DNA from: Durusdinium trenchii
Lineage: Eukaryota > Sar > Dinophyceae > Suessiales > Symbiodiniaceae
DNA length: 64,000 bases
NCBI GenBank assembly: GCA_963970005.1
Contig: CAXAMN010006624.1
Span: 138,285-202,284, forward strand
Reading direction: 5' to 3'
A program made the position numbers and the translations under genes. The notes below the pieces were generated by a model that worked only from the letters and a program-made list of their open reading frames with translations, made no database searches and was not told where the DNA came from. Below, in pieces: positions 35,401-40,192 of the stretch; the first letter of the stretch is position 1; every line of letters starts with the position of its first letter.

Positions 35401-38221
35401 ACACTCCATCACCACATCAGAATCATCACCCAAGCTCTTTGCCTTTAAGATGCTAGAGTCCGCAGGTGGTTCATCAACAAGTTGTGAGTCTTGATTCCAA
35501 GGAAACGAATTCAACTCCACTTCAGTGAGTGGACAAATCAATTCCTCCTTGGTGTTGTTGTCCGGTAGAACGGCAGGCCCACTCCCAGCAGACTTGGAGC
35601 AATGTCCAGATGAACGTTCATGCGCAGCCTCCAAAACAGAGATGGACATATATATATATATATATATTCCAATATGGTAAATCCTGGCCTAGTCTAGAGT
35701 GTGAATCTTCAAGTTTTTTTGCAATGTCAGTCACATTCATGAATTCCAGCCTCAGTAGCACCTGGATACTTACCAAAAAAACTCTCGTATGCGCTCAGAA
35801 TATGGAATGAAGCCTGCCGTTGCCTAGCATGGAAAGGTTCTTGTCTTGAGCAAACTTAAGCTTGTTTAGATGCACCAAAACCCAGCCAGCACACCACACC
35901 TGAGATTCAGCAACTGCTGCAGTTCCCTCGTCCTCGCAATCCATTTGGGAGTCATTCACCTGCAGGCAGGACAAATAATTTCAGAACCACTTGGCCTTTG
36001 TCCACTCGGGTACATATGTGTTTCTCGACTTGTCAGTTGGCACTAGCCATGGCACTAATCATTCACACTAGTCACTAGTCTGGCAAAAAAATCATGCTTT
36101 TGACCCCACAGACACACACCCACACACCCTGATCACACAGCATACACCCCAAAAGCCTCCACAGCAGGTGCAATCGTGTCCACAGCAGAGGCAACCTTGG
36201 ATGGATACCCCAACTTGTGTCATTGGCTTTGCAGGTGCAGAAAAAACATGTTTGACAGCACATGCATGGACAAGTAGCTGCTACACCCTCAGAGTGGGGC
36301 ATAGAATCTTCTGACTTCACATGTACAGGAACTGCCACCCCAGGTACAACATCACTATAGTGAGCTACATGTGTCACAGAAATGATGATCGGCTCATCAT
36401 CGTAGTCCACATCCAACTCCATGAGATCCTGCCAAAATGAATGGACAAATGTATGAGCCAGCAGCTAGCTGAGCCTGCAGCATCCACACACACTCTCATT
36501 CACACAAACCTGTCCGTCACACATACCATGTCCACTAGGTTAGACTAGCCAGGGCCTCAACTGCCTCCTCCGGTGGTGCCAATACAAGCTTCGCGCTTGC
36601 AGCCTTAACACAGCTAGTGGGTTTCAAGCTCTTTATTCACTTTTGCAATACACACGCGAGCAATATGCAAGAATTAGATTGGACACACCCTCACCTGCTC
36701 CGCACGAATCTTTCTGAACTCCAGGACTATGTTCTTTAGGACTTTGACCTTCTCACTCCTGCACACAGGTAGCCCATGGCCAGTAAGGAAGATTGAAACA
36801 TGCATTTGTTGTCCATTAGCATTGCCATCATAGAAAAAGACAACAGATGCATTGACCTGACATGTTTAAACTCCTGCTTTGTGCAGTGCGGTTTGTCAAC
36901 CCAATGACATACATCAGTAATTTTCTCAGTCGTGTCCCCTCAGTGTTCGCCCAATCCTCAGTCATTGTCCAACTAGCATCTGTATATATACACATGTACA
37001 GAAAAGTTCTGTCATACCTGTCAGATCAAATATAGGTTGAAGCGTAGGAAGGAAAGCAAAGAACACCATCAATATTTTGGACCAAGATTCACGGATGTAG
37101 CCTTTTCCACCCCTCCGCCCGTGGTAGTCAGTGTGAAAGTTCGATCGTAGTGAGAGCAAGAGGAGGGCACCCTGCAGGATGATATGTTTTTAGTGTGGGT
37201 GGCAACATGCAAATAAACAAAGTCTGACCAGCAGTGTGTGTACATGTTGCAAACCAGCCTCGAACTCGGCAAGGTGCGGAATCTCTTTCCCATTGAATAG
37301 GGAATTGGTCAGTGTTTTCTCACAGCAGGACAGGATGAGTTCCTTCAAGAGTGTAAAATTCTGCTCTATATCATTCTCCCTCTCTGTCACGATCTGACCA
37401 GTTTACCAGGGCCCTATCAGGTGACTGCATAATGGCTGGCCCATGACGGACACCAAACTTCTGCAGAGAGTTGAAGATGTGAAGCCCAAGTGCCTGCAGT
37501 AGAAACACAGTCCATGAATTTTTACTATCTTGACTAGTCAAATACAGCTCATATTACAAGTAGTTAATACGAGGGACTGTGACTCGAAACCTCATGGGCT
37601 TGGTCACGTGCAAGTCATCCCCCTGCATTTCCTCTTCAACAATTGGTGCTGCTCTGGGCATCAGTGCAACCAGCCAGCCAGCAAAGCCGAGGACACTGGT
37701 CAGCTTTGAGATGATTTGAGCCAAGAAGTTCTGAACGTCGTGCAGCACTTGTGCATAGACATCTTGCAAAGCACTGTTTCAAAAGAACACTTCACAGTGG
37801 ACAGTGGGCAGAGGGGTTCTCACCTTTAAGAGCACGTTGCCGCAAAAGCCCCATGGCCGGCACGGATCGATGGAAAAAATATATATATCACCAATTGAAA
37901 TCTTCAACGTACTCCATATCATATGGTTTGCTAGCCCCATATTCAGGATGTCACTGGAAAACCTACAAGGGCCTACAGCCTATAGGCTGATTCCCATAAT
38001 GAACTTTCCTTTGTATCGACAGATGTCACAGTATCATATGGCCTATCACTGTTCCTGCAGCAAGTCATAGCAATCGACAGCAGCAGTGGCCTGAAAAATG
38101 GAGGGCAATGGCAGGGATTGGATTGAGAATGGTCAGGGGTAAGTCTAACTTCCCACCAGCACGGTCTTGGACTTGTTGTCGCTTGAAGACAGTGCTGACA
38201 GGGTTTTGTTCCAGTCACCCG
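20335..38221 (-). CDS. Giant multi-exon gene: methyltransferase-like plus DDE-transposase-like modules
   Basis: This is an overall model for about 30 minus-strand exons. Phases match at many junctions (for example 38050 to 37773, 36695 to 36428, 35900 to 35761, 32123 to 31779, 30726 to 30633, 27812 to 27690, 27621 to 27527, 26692 to 26473, 26345 to 26211, 24980 to 24900), which supports one transcript. Order from the N-terminus: unknown helical part; acidic/Cys-rich segment; Lys/Ala-rich charged segment; methyltransferase-like motifs (32.2-31.4 kb); basic linker; proline-rich and coiled-coil segments; DDE-like module with CxxC (23.6-20.3 kb). I recall many similar predicted proteins from Symbiodiniaceae, all of unknown function. 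It could also be two adjacent genes. Two places where the reading frame seems to jump suggest possible decay. Confidence 0.6.
20812..21028 (-). CDS. Giant gene: exon after the DDE-like core
   Basis: It reads 'CLDLGLRFYAAEWHRKAELL', 'PRYLTEEEAQDLLDTSEKCL' and 'SYAILSNMAVQAGELLFPSR', ending 'PKLH' before GTTCC. It is long, helical and clearly protein-like. I recall the 'W.L.PK.H' ending as a fixed point in this family. The acceptor is GAGCAG. Confidence 0.72.
21110..21212 (-). CDS. Giant gene: exon 'VVAWLCEE'
   Basis: After GCTGAG it reads 'ARCVVAWLCEETIEFAKADP', then 'HDKWLPLLASVALL'. The donor is unclear (GA or a missed site). It lacks a methionine start and sits between the exons at 21543 and 21028, where the family normally has a 'R.V..WLAEV' helix. 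Confidence 0.6.
21543..21640 (-). CDS. Giant gene: short exon with GC donor
   Basis: It reads 'MPKLKPWRLKSKQHPWPELQ', then 'AKAWNAS'. The block 'WPELQAKAWNASR' followed by the WL helix of the next exon is typical of this family as I remember it. The exon ends TCTAG before GCCC, so the intron would start with GC. Confidence 0.6.
21795..22035 (-). CDS. Giant gene: exon with 'WDGMHTINLG'
   Basis: The acceptor is AAACAG and the donor GTTCAG. It reads 'CGFADIASQGPLLRLPSFKM', 'EMVKWDGMHTINLGADLWIC', then 'GSILKKLLEYNVFGGFGLSE'. The D-x-M-H-x-x-x-L-G block (H codon at 21945-21947) resembles the 'D.LH...G' element near the end of CMC/Tnp2 transposase cores. It is one of the clearest exons in the gene. 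Confidence 0.75.
22124..22290 (-). CDS. Giant gene: cysteine-pair exon
   Basis: It reads 'VFMCKEWLQLQKYYLCNEIC', then 'HCCRATAPKYFEAPGLLHSK'. The CxxC (first C at about 22232) follows the acidic 'GDWKW' of the previous exon, which is the arrangement expected for a zinc-knuckle insert in CMC-type transposases. The acceptor is AAGCAG and the donor GTGTGC. Confidence 0.7.
22313..22528. repeat. Palindromic MITE-like hairpin, family A, best copy
   Basis: It is bounded by TTAGACCACCCTAGGG and its complement CCCTAGGGTGGTCTAA. The arms carry GGATCCAAGTACCTTCTCAG and a TGGAGGCACTGTTATG block, each mirrored. The right arm contains an extra internal duplication of the end segment (about 24 bp). It sits in the intron between the exons for 'GDWKW' and 'CNEICHCC'. 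A TA target site would be hidden inside the palindrome. Confidence 0.85.
22580..22694 (-). CDS. Giant gene: 'RGDWKWQK' exon
   Basis: After a GGCTCAG acceptor it reads 'VVQSLHGLYYDGVTIEAGKP', then 'AVRYAVTEIRGDWKWQK'. The D in RGDW (22599-22601) is a candidate second catalytic aspartate. The donor could not be fixed; there is no GT at the point where the frame must leave. Confidence 0.68.
22803..22895 (-). CDS. Giant gene: linker exon
   Basis: It is bounded by TTCAG and a strong GTGAGT donor. It reads 'GPSLPARKSMLAGKQSTHSW' and 'MQWPSHILYK'. The S-T-H-x-W block sits where relatives have 'S-T-W' before the second acidic block. Confidence 0.58.
23030..23245 (-). CDS. Giant gene: 'IWLWGDEAEF' exon (first acidic block)
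   Basis: It reads 'KHPLVLPHNVVSDWPKVDER', 'EVKEYWQHLASRGSPLAQIS' and 'QQHVPIWLWGDEAEFRENGE'. The D at 23086-23088 in a beta-strand-like 'P-I-W-L-W-G-D' is a candidate first catalytic aspartate. The left end is uncertain (GTTGACC or GTATTGAG). The exon follows a probable GA-AG intron. Confidence 0.7.
23317..23381 (-). CDS. Giant gene: 65-nt exon with GA donor
   Basis: It reads 'VEIDWIDVPLQTTRGINGVE', then I-R across the junction. It is in phase with the exon at 23465-23636 on one side. On the other side it joins 23245 only if the intron starts with GA (ATCAG|GACGG) and ends CTGGAAG. That gives 'GVEIR-KHPLVLPH', matching the layout I recall for relatives. Confidence 0.6.
23465..23636 (-). CDS. 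Giant gene: exon 'GKYASNIQRDI'
   Basis: It is bounded by CTGCAG and GTCAGC. It reads 'LMQKHCSPRIGLEEFRMHGV', 'TWQGPCQSLEQAGCKGKYAS' and 'NIQRDILRKVFKKDPNQ'. 'GKYxxNxxRDxxR' starts the transposase-like module in relatives I remember. Confidence 0.68.
24407..24492 (-). CDS. Giant gene: Lys/Pro linker exon
   Basis: It reads 'EPPKPKAKAKGKAVPPPAIP', then 'ETAEQNGA', between CTAAG and GTGAGG. It is a basic, flexible linker. Confidence 0.6.
24638..24900 (-). CDS. Giant gene: coiled-coil exon
   Basis: It reads 'DMLLKGFKDELDTRYSDIKN', 'VRLELERLFALRVDDTAIET' and so on. It is rich in heptad-like leucines and charged residues. The acceptor is CAACAG and the donor GTACGTAT. It is in phase with the exon to its right. 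Confidence 0.72.
24980..25229 (-). CDS. Giant gene: charged helical exon
   Basis: It reads 'GPQLDKLKAGSFQAEASSSG', then 'SSNIAACSAKLTDILSWKAK' and 'LEENKTGLKLGLKHTEQNL', between CTAAG and GTAAAATT. It is probably a coiled coil. Confidence 0.7.
25534..25809 (-). CDS. Giant gene: exon 'LLPYWEVKKKFG'
   Basis: It reads 'LFEDFVQSGEVWMNSSLLLN', 'MTKSASQKRKGRHVLLPYWE' and 'VKKKFGPANAAQILNDKKEQ', then 'DLTVYFMEHPEARGQEEAW'. In relatives I remember, this block is a basic patch followed by a 'L..K(F/Y)G...A..I...K' helix and a short acidic tail. The donor is GTAGGACC. The right boundary is approximate. Confidence 0.7.
25880..25917 (-). CDS. Giant gene: 38-nt microexon
   Basis: It reads 'ESQKQYLVYMQSR', completing a codon split with the exon at 26037-26211. 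The acceptor is GTGGAAG and the donor GTGTTTTT. It is short, so it is less certain than its neighbours. Confidence 0.5.
26037..26211 (-). CDS. Giant gene: exon with charged helices
   Basis: It reads 'AEASLSLLQQKYSNDPDAIF', 'LPDGGVKFIGPKGREETEQE' and 'HLDRLSHNCRMRFNRSFA'. It is bounded by GGCAG and GTGGGG and is in phase with the exon to its right. Confidence 0.7.
26345..26473 (-). CDS. Giant gene: proline-rich exon
   Basis: It has exactly 43 codons, reading 'VANPPLTPPLDVPEAPTLEP', then 'TLPDLATAELHRKDTTQLEA'. It is bounded by TTCAG and GTATGG. It is in phase on both sides. Confidence 0.7.
26582..26672. repeat. Degenerate family A hairpin in an intron
   Basis: Inverted arms start GGCTCCAAACACATTC and end TATTTGGAGCC, with CTTCTGACAAGG inside. 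It is a decayed relative of the element at 22313-22528, lying between two giant-gene exons. Confidence 0.5.
26692..27527 (-). CDS. Giant gene: large coiled-coil exon
   Basis: This is a single 836-nt exon reading 'DSVGKNLVAPGGGGFRQSPT', then 'AAARKDFELATECDQPVSSY', and then a long helical part ('DVAVEDLEKVKTEHDCLCKH', 'LGQLEAWENQKLQTSASKVK'). It ends 'VLEVATVAPQ' at a GTAGGG donor. The acceptor is GACTAG. The middle is a coiled coil. It contains an internal CCGGTAAGTAG that could be an alternative donor. Confidence 0.75.
27621..27690 (-). CDS. Giant gene: 70-nt exon after a GC-AG intron
   Basis: It reads 'VAKDELELLAASGTPSTLKS', then T-T-A. It joins the exon at 27527 by completing AGT across the splice (donor GTGTGGG). 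The intron on its right starts with GC. Confidence 0.66.
27812..27945 (-). CDS. Giant gene: basic/proline-rich exon with GC donor
   Basis: It reads 'MAATSALADHASGVKHPRPP', 'PGPKGTPTKSPEYKKVKVQ', then GCGTGT. With a GC donor the join to 'VAKDELELL' is in phase. The right end is at GTTGAG. Confidence 0.62.
28091..28183. repeat. Family A hairpin next to a TA microsatellite
   Basis: Mirrored ends TCCAAGTACCTTCTCAGAAG and CTTCTGAGAAGGCACTTGGA surround a short middle with TTTGGAGGGTCC. It abuts a (TA)10 tract at 28071-28091. Confidence 0.8.
28371..28575 (-). CDS. Giant gene: exon 'VELVHVPKMSG'
   Basis: It reads 'VVELVHVPKMSGLLDSVGAL', 'DLHFPPQLLEASFRSRASAS' and 'GREMGSVAERLEQAKSMALA', ending at GTGGAATC. 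The upstream boundary is uncertain because a TGA lies just before the methionine. Confidence 0.55.
29063..29141. repeat. AACGC-rich short repeat
   Basis: The string CAAAATAACG and variants recur six times in 80 bp on either side of a 30-bp unrelated core. It looks like two inward arrays. Confidence 0.7.
29256..29612. repeat. Degenerate tandem array, unit about 50 bp
   Basis: TTCCATTGGAGCCT or a close variant recurs about seven times. The last copies also share GGTGAGGTGGTGCCCGAACA-type sequence followed by AAAACTAGTAG. Unit identity rises towards the right end, as in a decayed minisatellite. Confidence 0.8.
29617..29646. repeat. Single arm of family A element
   Basis: Only the CTTCTGAGAAGGTACTTGGA arm plus TCCCTAGGGT is present, at the end of the array that starts at 29256. 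It is a solo arm or truncated copy. Confidence 0.7.
30112..30279 (-). CDS. Giant gene: 56-codon exon
   Basis: It is bounded by TGTCCAG and GTATAG. It reads 'EPPPNCWKFAELQPFLDFVK', 'TVIAEGKLIPDPLVPIQINP' and 'SKTVADMAIRRYLEGK'. It is a well-formed globular segment with no named family. It would be missed by searches that demand a methionine start. Confidence 0.68.
30549..30633 (-). CDS. Giant gene: exon 'YPKSFGEEVANLH'
   Basis: It is bounded by TCAG and GTCTGACC. It reads 'VYPKSFGEEVANLHLEYMRS' then 'EPWSTSSL'. It directly continues 'GTQHLNEH' of the previous exon, matching the 'TQ.YP..FG......H' block I recall downstream of the methyltransferase-like part. Confidence 0.7.
30726..30854 (-). 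CDS. Giant gene: basic 43-codon exon
   Basis: It reads 'LSRKDRAKLKVKAQEMDKRM', 'VKVTVNKETGKKVVTGTQHL' and 'NEH'. It is lysine-rich and probably a linker or nucleic-acid-contacting strand. The boundaries are CCAACAG and GTGATG. Confidence 0.74.
30955..31085. repeat. Asymmetric inverted repeat, relative of the 33386 hairpin
   Basis: GGGCCCCAAGTCGGTACAAA and its exact complement lie around a short AAG centre, with CAGGGGCTTA continuing the stem. The right arm has an extra segment (about 20 bp, ending TAGCATCATGGCCCC) that the left arm lacks. The GCATCATGGCCCC and TTGG(C)CA ends are shared with the element at 33386-33556. No target duplication was found. Confidence 0.82.
31180..31310 (-). CDS. 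Giant gene: exon 'YGGWSVKPQLGISNAHL', frame uncertain
   Basis: One frame reads 'SMGYYGGWSVKPQLGISNAH', similar to the 'GG.S.KP....SN' block that follows the methyltransferase-like part in relatives. An adjacent frame reads 'GKVYGILWWL', which resembles the stretch expected just before it. Both cannot be in one exon without a frameshift, so this copy may be damaged or my boundaries wrong. Confidence 0.42.
31421..32209 (-). CDS. Giant gene: methyltransferase-like module (two exons)
   Basis: The first exon (32123-32209, 29 codons) reads 'DLDCCEYFCGVGSIVAGFRS'. The second (31421-31779) reads 'KHWLRQGFDVARDAMQDLGL', then 'GLAWLEVPCNSFSFMSSSMH' and 'VRSVVFFIENPLQSALHAWP'. The exons join in phase 0 (donor GTAGGC, acceptor TTAACAG). 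'F-C-G-V-G-S' resembles the S-adenosylmethionine-binding motif I of C5-cytosine methyltransferases, 'V-P-C-x-S-F-S' (31630-31647) motif IV with its catalytic cysteine, and 'F-I-E-N-P' (31474-31482) motif VI. The later motifs and target-recognition domain were not found. Spacing is compact, so this is a motif-level match only. Confidence 0.6.
32723..32798 (-). CDS. Giant gene: exon with strong GTAAGT donor
   Basis: It reads 'FTFRSFSVQRSFALVARLCC', then 'PLAT', followed by GTAAGTATTG. The right end is a guess. Phase does not match directly to the exon at 32209, so another exon may lie between. Confidence 0.5.
33160..33314 (-). CDS. Giant gene: exon with apparent frame jump
   Basis: After GACACAG one frame reads 'KRICAVILRGLDGLLQIKVD', then 'GQFNLAQ'. 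From there the protein-like reading continues only in another frame, as 'GFAICKAMAQDKLEKVQKDF', ending at GTGCCG. Relatives I recall have both blocks in one reading frame. A 1-2 base indel near 33235 would explain it. Confidence 0.45.
33386..33556. mobile_element. hAT-like MITE, 171 bp, with 8-bp target duplication
   Basis: It is a near-perfect palindrome beginning TGGCAATTTTCCTCTTGGG and ending with the complement (AATTACCA). It is flanked on both sides by GACTAAGA (33378-33385 and 33557-33564). An 8-bp direct repeat and short terminal inverted repeats are the hallmark of hAT elements. It lies in an intron of the giant gene. Confidence 0.85.
33653..33795 (-). CDS. Giant gene: exon 'RRAAVELWWWVQ'
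   Basis: It reads 'NFGEKSDPSTQVVLGSDSAR', 'ARSLEPSQVDSPPHRRAAVE', then 'LWWWVQ' before GTGAGG. The right boundary is approximate. Fit to the family is weak. Confidence 0.45.
34364..34579 (-). CDS. Giant gene: 72-codon exon 'CYDPKTVGCQIGVVLY'
   Basis: It is bounded by AGGAG and GTGTCAGC. It reads 'FTCYDPKTVGCQIGVVLYQQ', 'AFYISKANPDVSQELLGKSP', 'YSTGAIQIGWEGDPTETCHQ' and 'LVIQRLAQTTLK'. It is well-folded-looking sequence with no named family. Confidence 0.7.
34655..35655 (-). CDS. Giant gene: long charged exon
   Basis: It reads 'AAHERSSGHCSKSAGSGPAV', through acidic and serine-rich sequence, to a long Lys/Glu/Ala coiled coil ('KKRLEEEENEKKDDAKEKAA', 'LEKAREKLEKAEAKVMAVQQ'). It ends 'LETLRGLNIDGLKLPGADFA'. 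An internal 27-bp duplication gives 'VVMECPDVG' twice. It is rich in K, so nuclear localisation is likely. The splice ends are not certain. Confidence 0.72.
35361..35414. repeat. 27-bp exact tandem duplication in coding sequence
   Basis: Two identical 27-bp units in frame encode VVMECPDVG twice. It is a recent duplication inside the acidic part of the exon at 34655-35655. Confidence 0.92.
35690..35761 (-). CDS. Giant gene: helical exon
   Basis: It reads 'VLLRLEFMNVTDIAKKLEDS', then 'HSRLGQDLP', after ATCCAG. It continues the exon at 35900-35959 in phase. The left end runs into a TA microsatellite (35647-35668), which makes the donor hard to see. Confidence 0.62.
35900..35959 (-). CDS. Giant gene: 60-nt acidic exon
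   Basis: It reads 'VNDSQMDCEDEGTAAVAESQ' between CTGCAG and GTGTGG, exactly 20 codons. Confidence 0.66.
36196..36428 (-). CDS. Giant gene: acidic then Cys-rich exon
   Basis: It reads 'DLMELDVDYDDEPIIISVTH', 'VAHYSDVVPGVAVPVHVKSE', then 'ATCPCMCCQTCFFCTCKAND'. The cysteine pairs (CPCMCC..C..C.C) suggest a small zinc knuckle. The acceptor is GGCAG, in phase with 36695-36856. The left end is uncertain. Confidence 0.68.
36695..36856 (-). CDS. Giant gene: 54-codon exon
   Basis: It reads 'VNASVVFFYDGNANGQQMHV', 'SIFLTGHGLPVCRSEKVKVL' and 'KNIVLEFRKIRAEQ', between GTCAG and GTGAGG. It is clear alpha/beta protein sequence. Confidence 0.72.
37018..38221 (-). CDS. Giant gene: N-terminal exons placed so far
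   Basis: Five exons are seen: 38157-38221 ('GDWNKTLSALSSSDNKSKTV'), 38050-38090 ('ATAAVDCYDLLQE'), about 37608-37773 ('ALQDVYAQVLHDVQNFLAQI' and on to 'MQGDDLH'), 37244-37393 ('VTERENDIEQNFTLLKELIL' and 'EIPHLAEFEAGLQH') and 37018-37171 ('RSNFHTDYHGRRGGKGYIRE' and 'FFAFLPTLQPIFDL'). Phases agree at most joins. No start codon or leader could be assigned, so the true 5' end may lie further right. Confidence 0.6.
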
Positions 38222-39299
38222 CTGACAAGCTACTTTCGGAATCACTTGCTCACAGACAACTTGGATCTCTAGGGATAAGAACATCTCACTGCTTCGTAGA
38301 ATACAGCGTCGTCCAGTTCATGTATCCACCATAGATCAGTCATGTGTCCACCATAGAAGGCGACCGACGAGGCCTACTTTCATTCGCCACCTCTGTGCAA
38401 ACGGCTTTCAGCAACTTCCTTTTGAACTCTGGCAGAAGTGACGGGTATTCGTTTGCCCGTCGGAAAAGAAAAGACCCCGGATGAGATCAAGATCTGCATC
38501 GATCACCCGACGGATCGGTCAGACAATGATCGAAGCCAATGATCGAAGCCCAATCTGGCGTGGCCTTCCTCCAACAATCATGGAAGTGGACAAATATGTT
38601 GTCCATGTTTTGAATTTATATGTTGTTGTATGTCTTTGCTTTGTTGTTTGTTCTTCCACGGTGCCTGGGAGGCGCCATATTACACCGTACCCATATCTGC
38701 TGATAGAGGAAAGTCATCTTCCAACAGGCCACTTTTCCCATGATGCTTGGAGCACAAACACCATATGGTGTCGATCGCTCTCTGAACAAGCAGAGTCTCG
38801 GCACACATTTGTCACCCAGCCACATCACAAAGGTTCTTTGAGCTGGTATTTGCCTGCATCAACCACACACAGTCAAAAGCACATCAAAAACAGTCTCTCC
38901 TGCACAACATCTCAAGCAACATCATACACACACTTTGCTCAAGCACAGCTATAGGCCAGGGTGTTTTTTCTGAGAGATGTGCCGATGTGGCAACTCAAAG
39001 GGGTATGGATCACAACCACGGCTTCTCGACACGCGGATTTCTCCCACGTCCCGCAACTGTACAGTGCAAAATAACGTTGAACGCTAGCTACTAGCGCATT
39101 CCTCCACCAAGAGTTCCGAGATGTTCTTTTTGCGTTGCGTCCCAGAGTTCTCCCCACACCATTCCAGTGGCTTCGTCAGCTTATCAAGTCTATACCCGAC
39201 TGTTCAGACTGAACAAACACATCCAAAAAAGGGGCGTTCACCCCTGGTGTTGAGACACGCCGGCATCCAGAAACCTCAGATTTGGTGGGCTGGACTCAC
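38222..39299. other. Spacer between the giant gene and the CCCH gene
   Basis: No exon was recognised. It contains a short tandem repeat of ATGTATCCACCATAGA type at about 38318-38358 and a duplicated CAATGATCGAAGCC near 38524. A plus-strand frame at 38481-38954 has no motif. Confidence 0.45.
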
Positions 39300-39415
39300 A
39301 TTCGCTTCAACCGCCTGGACTCATATTGCAGGCTCCTCCAGCGTCTCTTAGCCTCCTGTGGTGTACAGAAATGGCACTTTCTGCACTGGTCGCCAAAGTG
39401 ACATCGAACTTTCTC
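39300..39415 (-). CDS. CCCH zinc-finger gene, exon 2
   Basis: It reads 'EKVRCHFGDQCRKCHFCTPQ', then 'EAKRRWRSLQYESRRLKRM', with TTCCCAG acceptor. It supplies the second and third cysteines and the histidine of the finger begun in exon 1, plus a basic C-terminal tail. It ends at ATGTGAGT, which could be a stop (TGA after ATG) or a GT donor. A basic helix after the finger is common in the dinoflagellate versions I recall. Confidence 0.72.
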
Positions 39416-39805
39416 CTGGGAAGGAGTGCAAGAGTCTTGGAATCTGGAGAGACATACCTTCCCGTGGTTCCAAAAATCTTCTCGTTGGAGAGTGGTGCCC
39501 ATAAACTATTTTTTGGGGGGCCTTTTCTTTTCACCCAAGCATGGAACTCCTGGTCGCTTTGTCCGTTTTTGTTGATGTCTTTACAGTAAGGTTGACGGTT
39601 AGCCACTGCTACAAGAGTCAATAGACTTACTATATAACTCTGACCGCCTGAATCACAAGGTCCACTTCCATAAGTTTTGTTGCCCCTCCCCCTCAACAAA
39701 CACGGGAAAACTGATGTCTATATAGAGTCTATATGGAGTTCAAGAAACGACCCTCAAAAAGGCCGAGGCAAAAAAAACCAAAAACACCACACTGAGCCTA
39801 GCCAC

Positions 39806-40192
39806 TCCAAAGTAGAATCTGCAGGGCTCACATCGTCCTGCGGCATGCAATTCCAATGTCCCCATTGCTCTCATATCTGGAGCAGTCACGGATGGCTTCG
39901 TCACTGGAAGCATGGTTTCAAGCTGCAACGCCACAACTGTGGCACGCGTCCCGCGCGCGTTTTCCACGCCGTCCTCGCTTCTTCTCCCTTCATGCGCCGC
40001 TCGGGCTCGCCCGGTGCACGGAGGCGCCGACCCAGCTCGCCCGCTGCACGGAGGCGGTATGGGCGGTGCCGAGCTTTCTGCGGTGAAGTGGAGGAAGGTC
40101 TTGTGAACCGACACGGTGCAGCGGTCTTCGTCGTCCGGACGAAAGGTCAGGACCACGTGCCCTTCTGGGGGCCAGCGGAAAAAAGCCGACAT
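39806..40192 (-). CDS. CCCH zinc-finger gene, exon 1 (start)
   Basis: The start is chosen at the ATG of 'MSAFFRWPPEGHVVLTFRPD'. A 'VSVHKTFLHF' strand follows, then a Pro/Arg/Ser linker, then 'ELHAAGRCEPCRFYFG'. The exon ends GGA|GTGGCT in phase 0 with exon 2. Joined, the spacing is C-x9-C-x5-C-x3-H, a CCCH finger, likely RNA-binding. The layout 'V-x-K-T-F', linker, then 'G-x-C-x-P-C' is one I remember from many dinoflagellate proteins. It is GC-richer than its surroundings. An earlier in-frame start upstream cannot be excluded. Confidence 0.7.

Noticed and set aside
28071..35668. TA microsatellites (27751, 28071, 28644, 29888, 34107, 34294, 35647) as TATA boxes
   Set aside because: They are long uninterrupted TA tracts in introns, not placed at gene starts, and dinoflagellates rarely use TATA boxes.
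34035..36090. CACTA-like strings (near 34038 and 36066) as possible transposon ends
   Set aside because: They are short, internal to the gene, and not paired at both ends of the giant gene.
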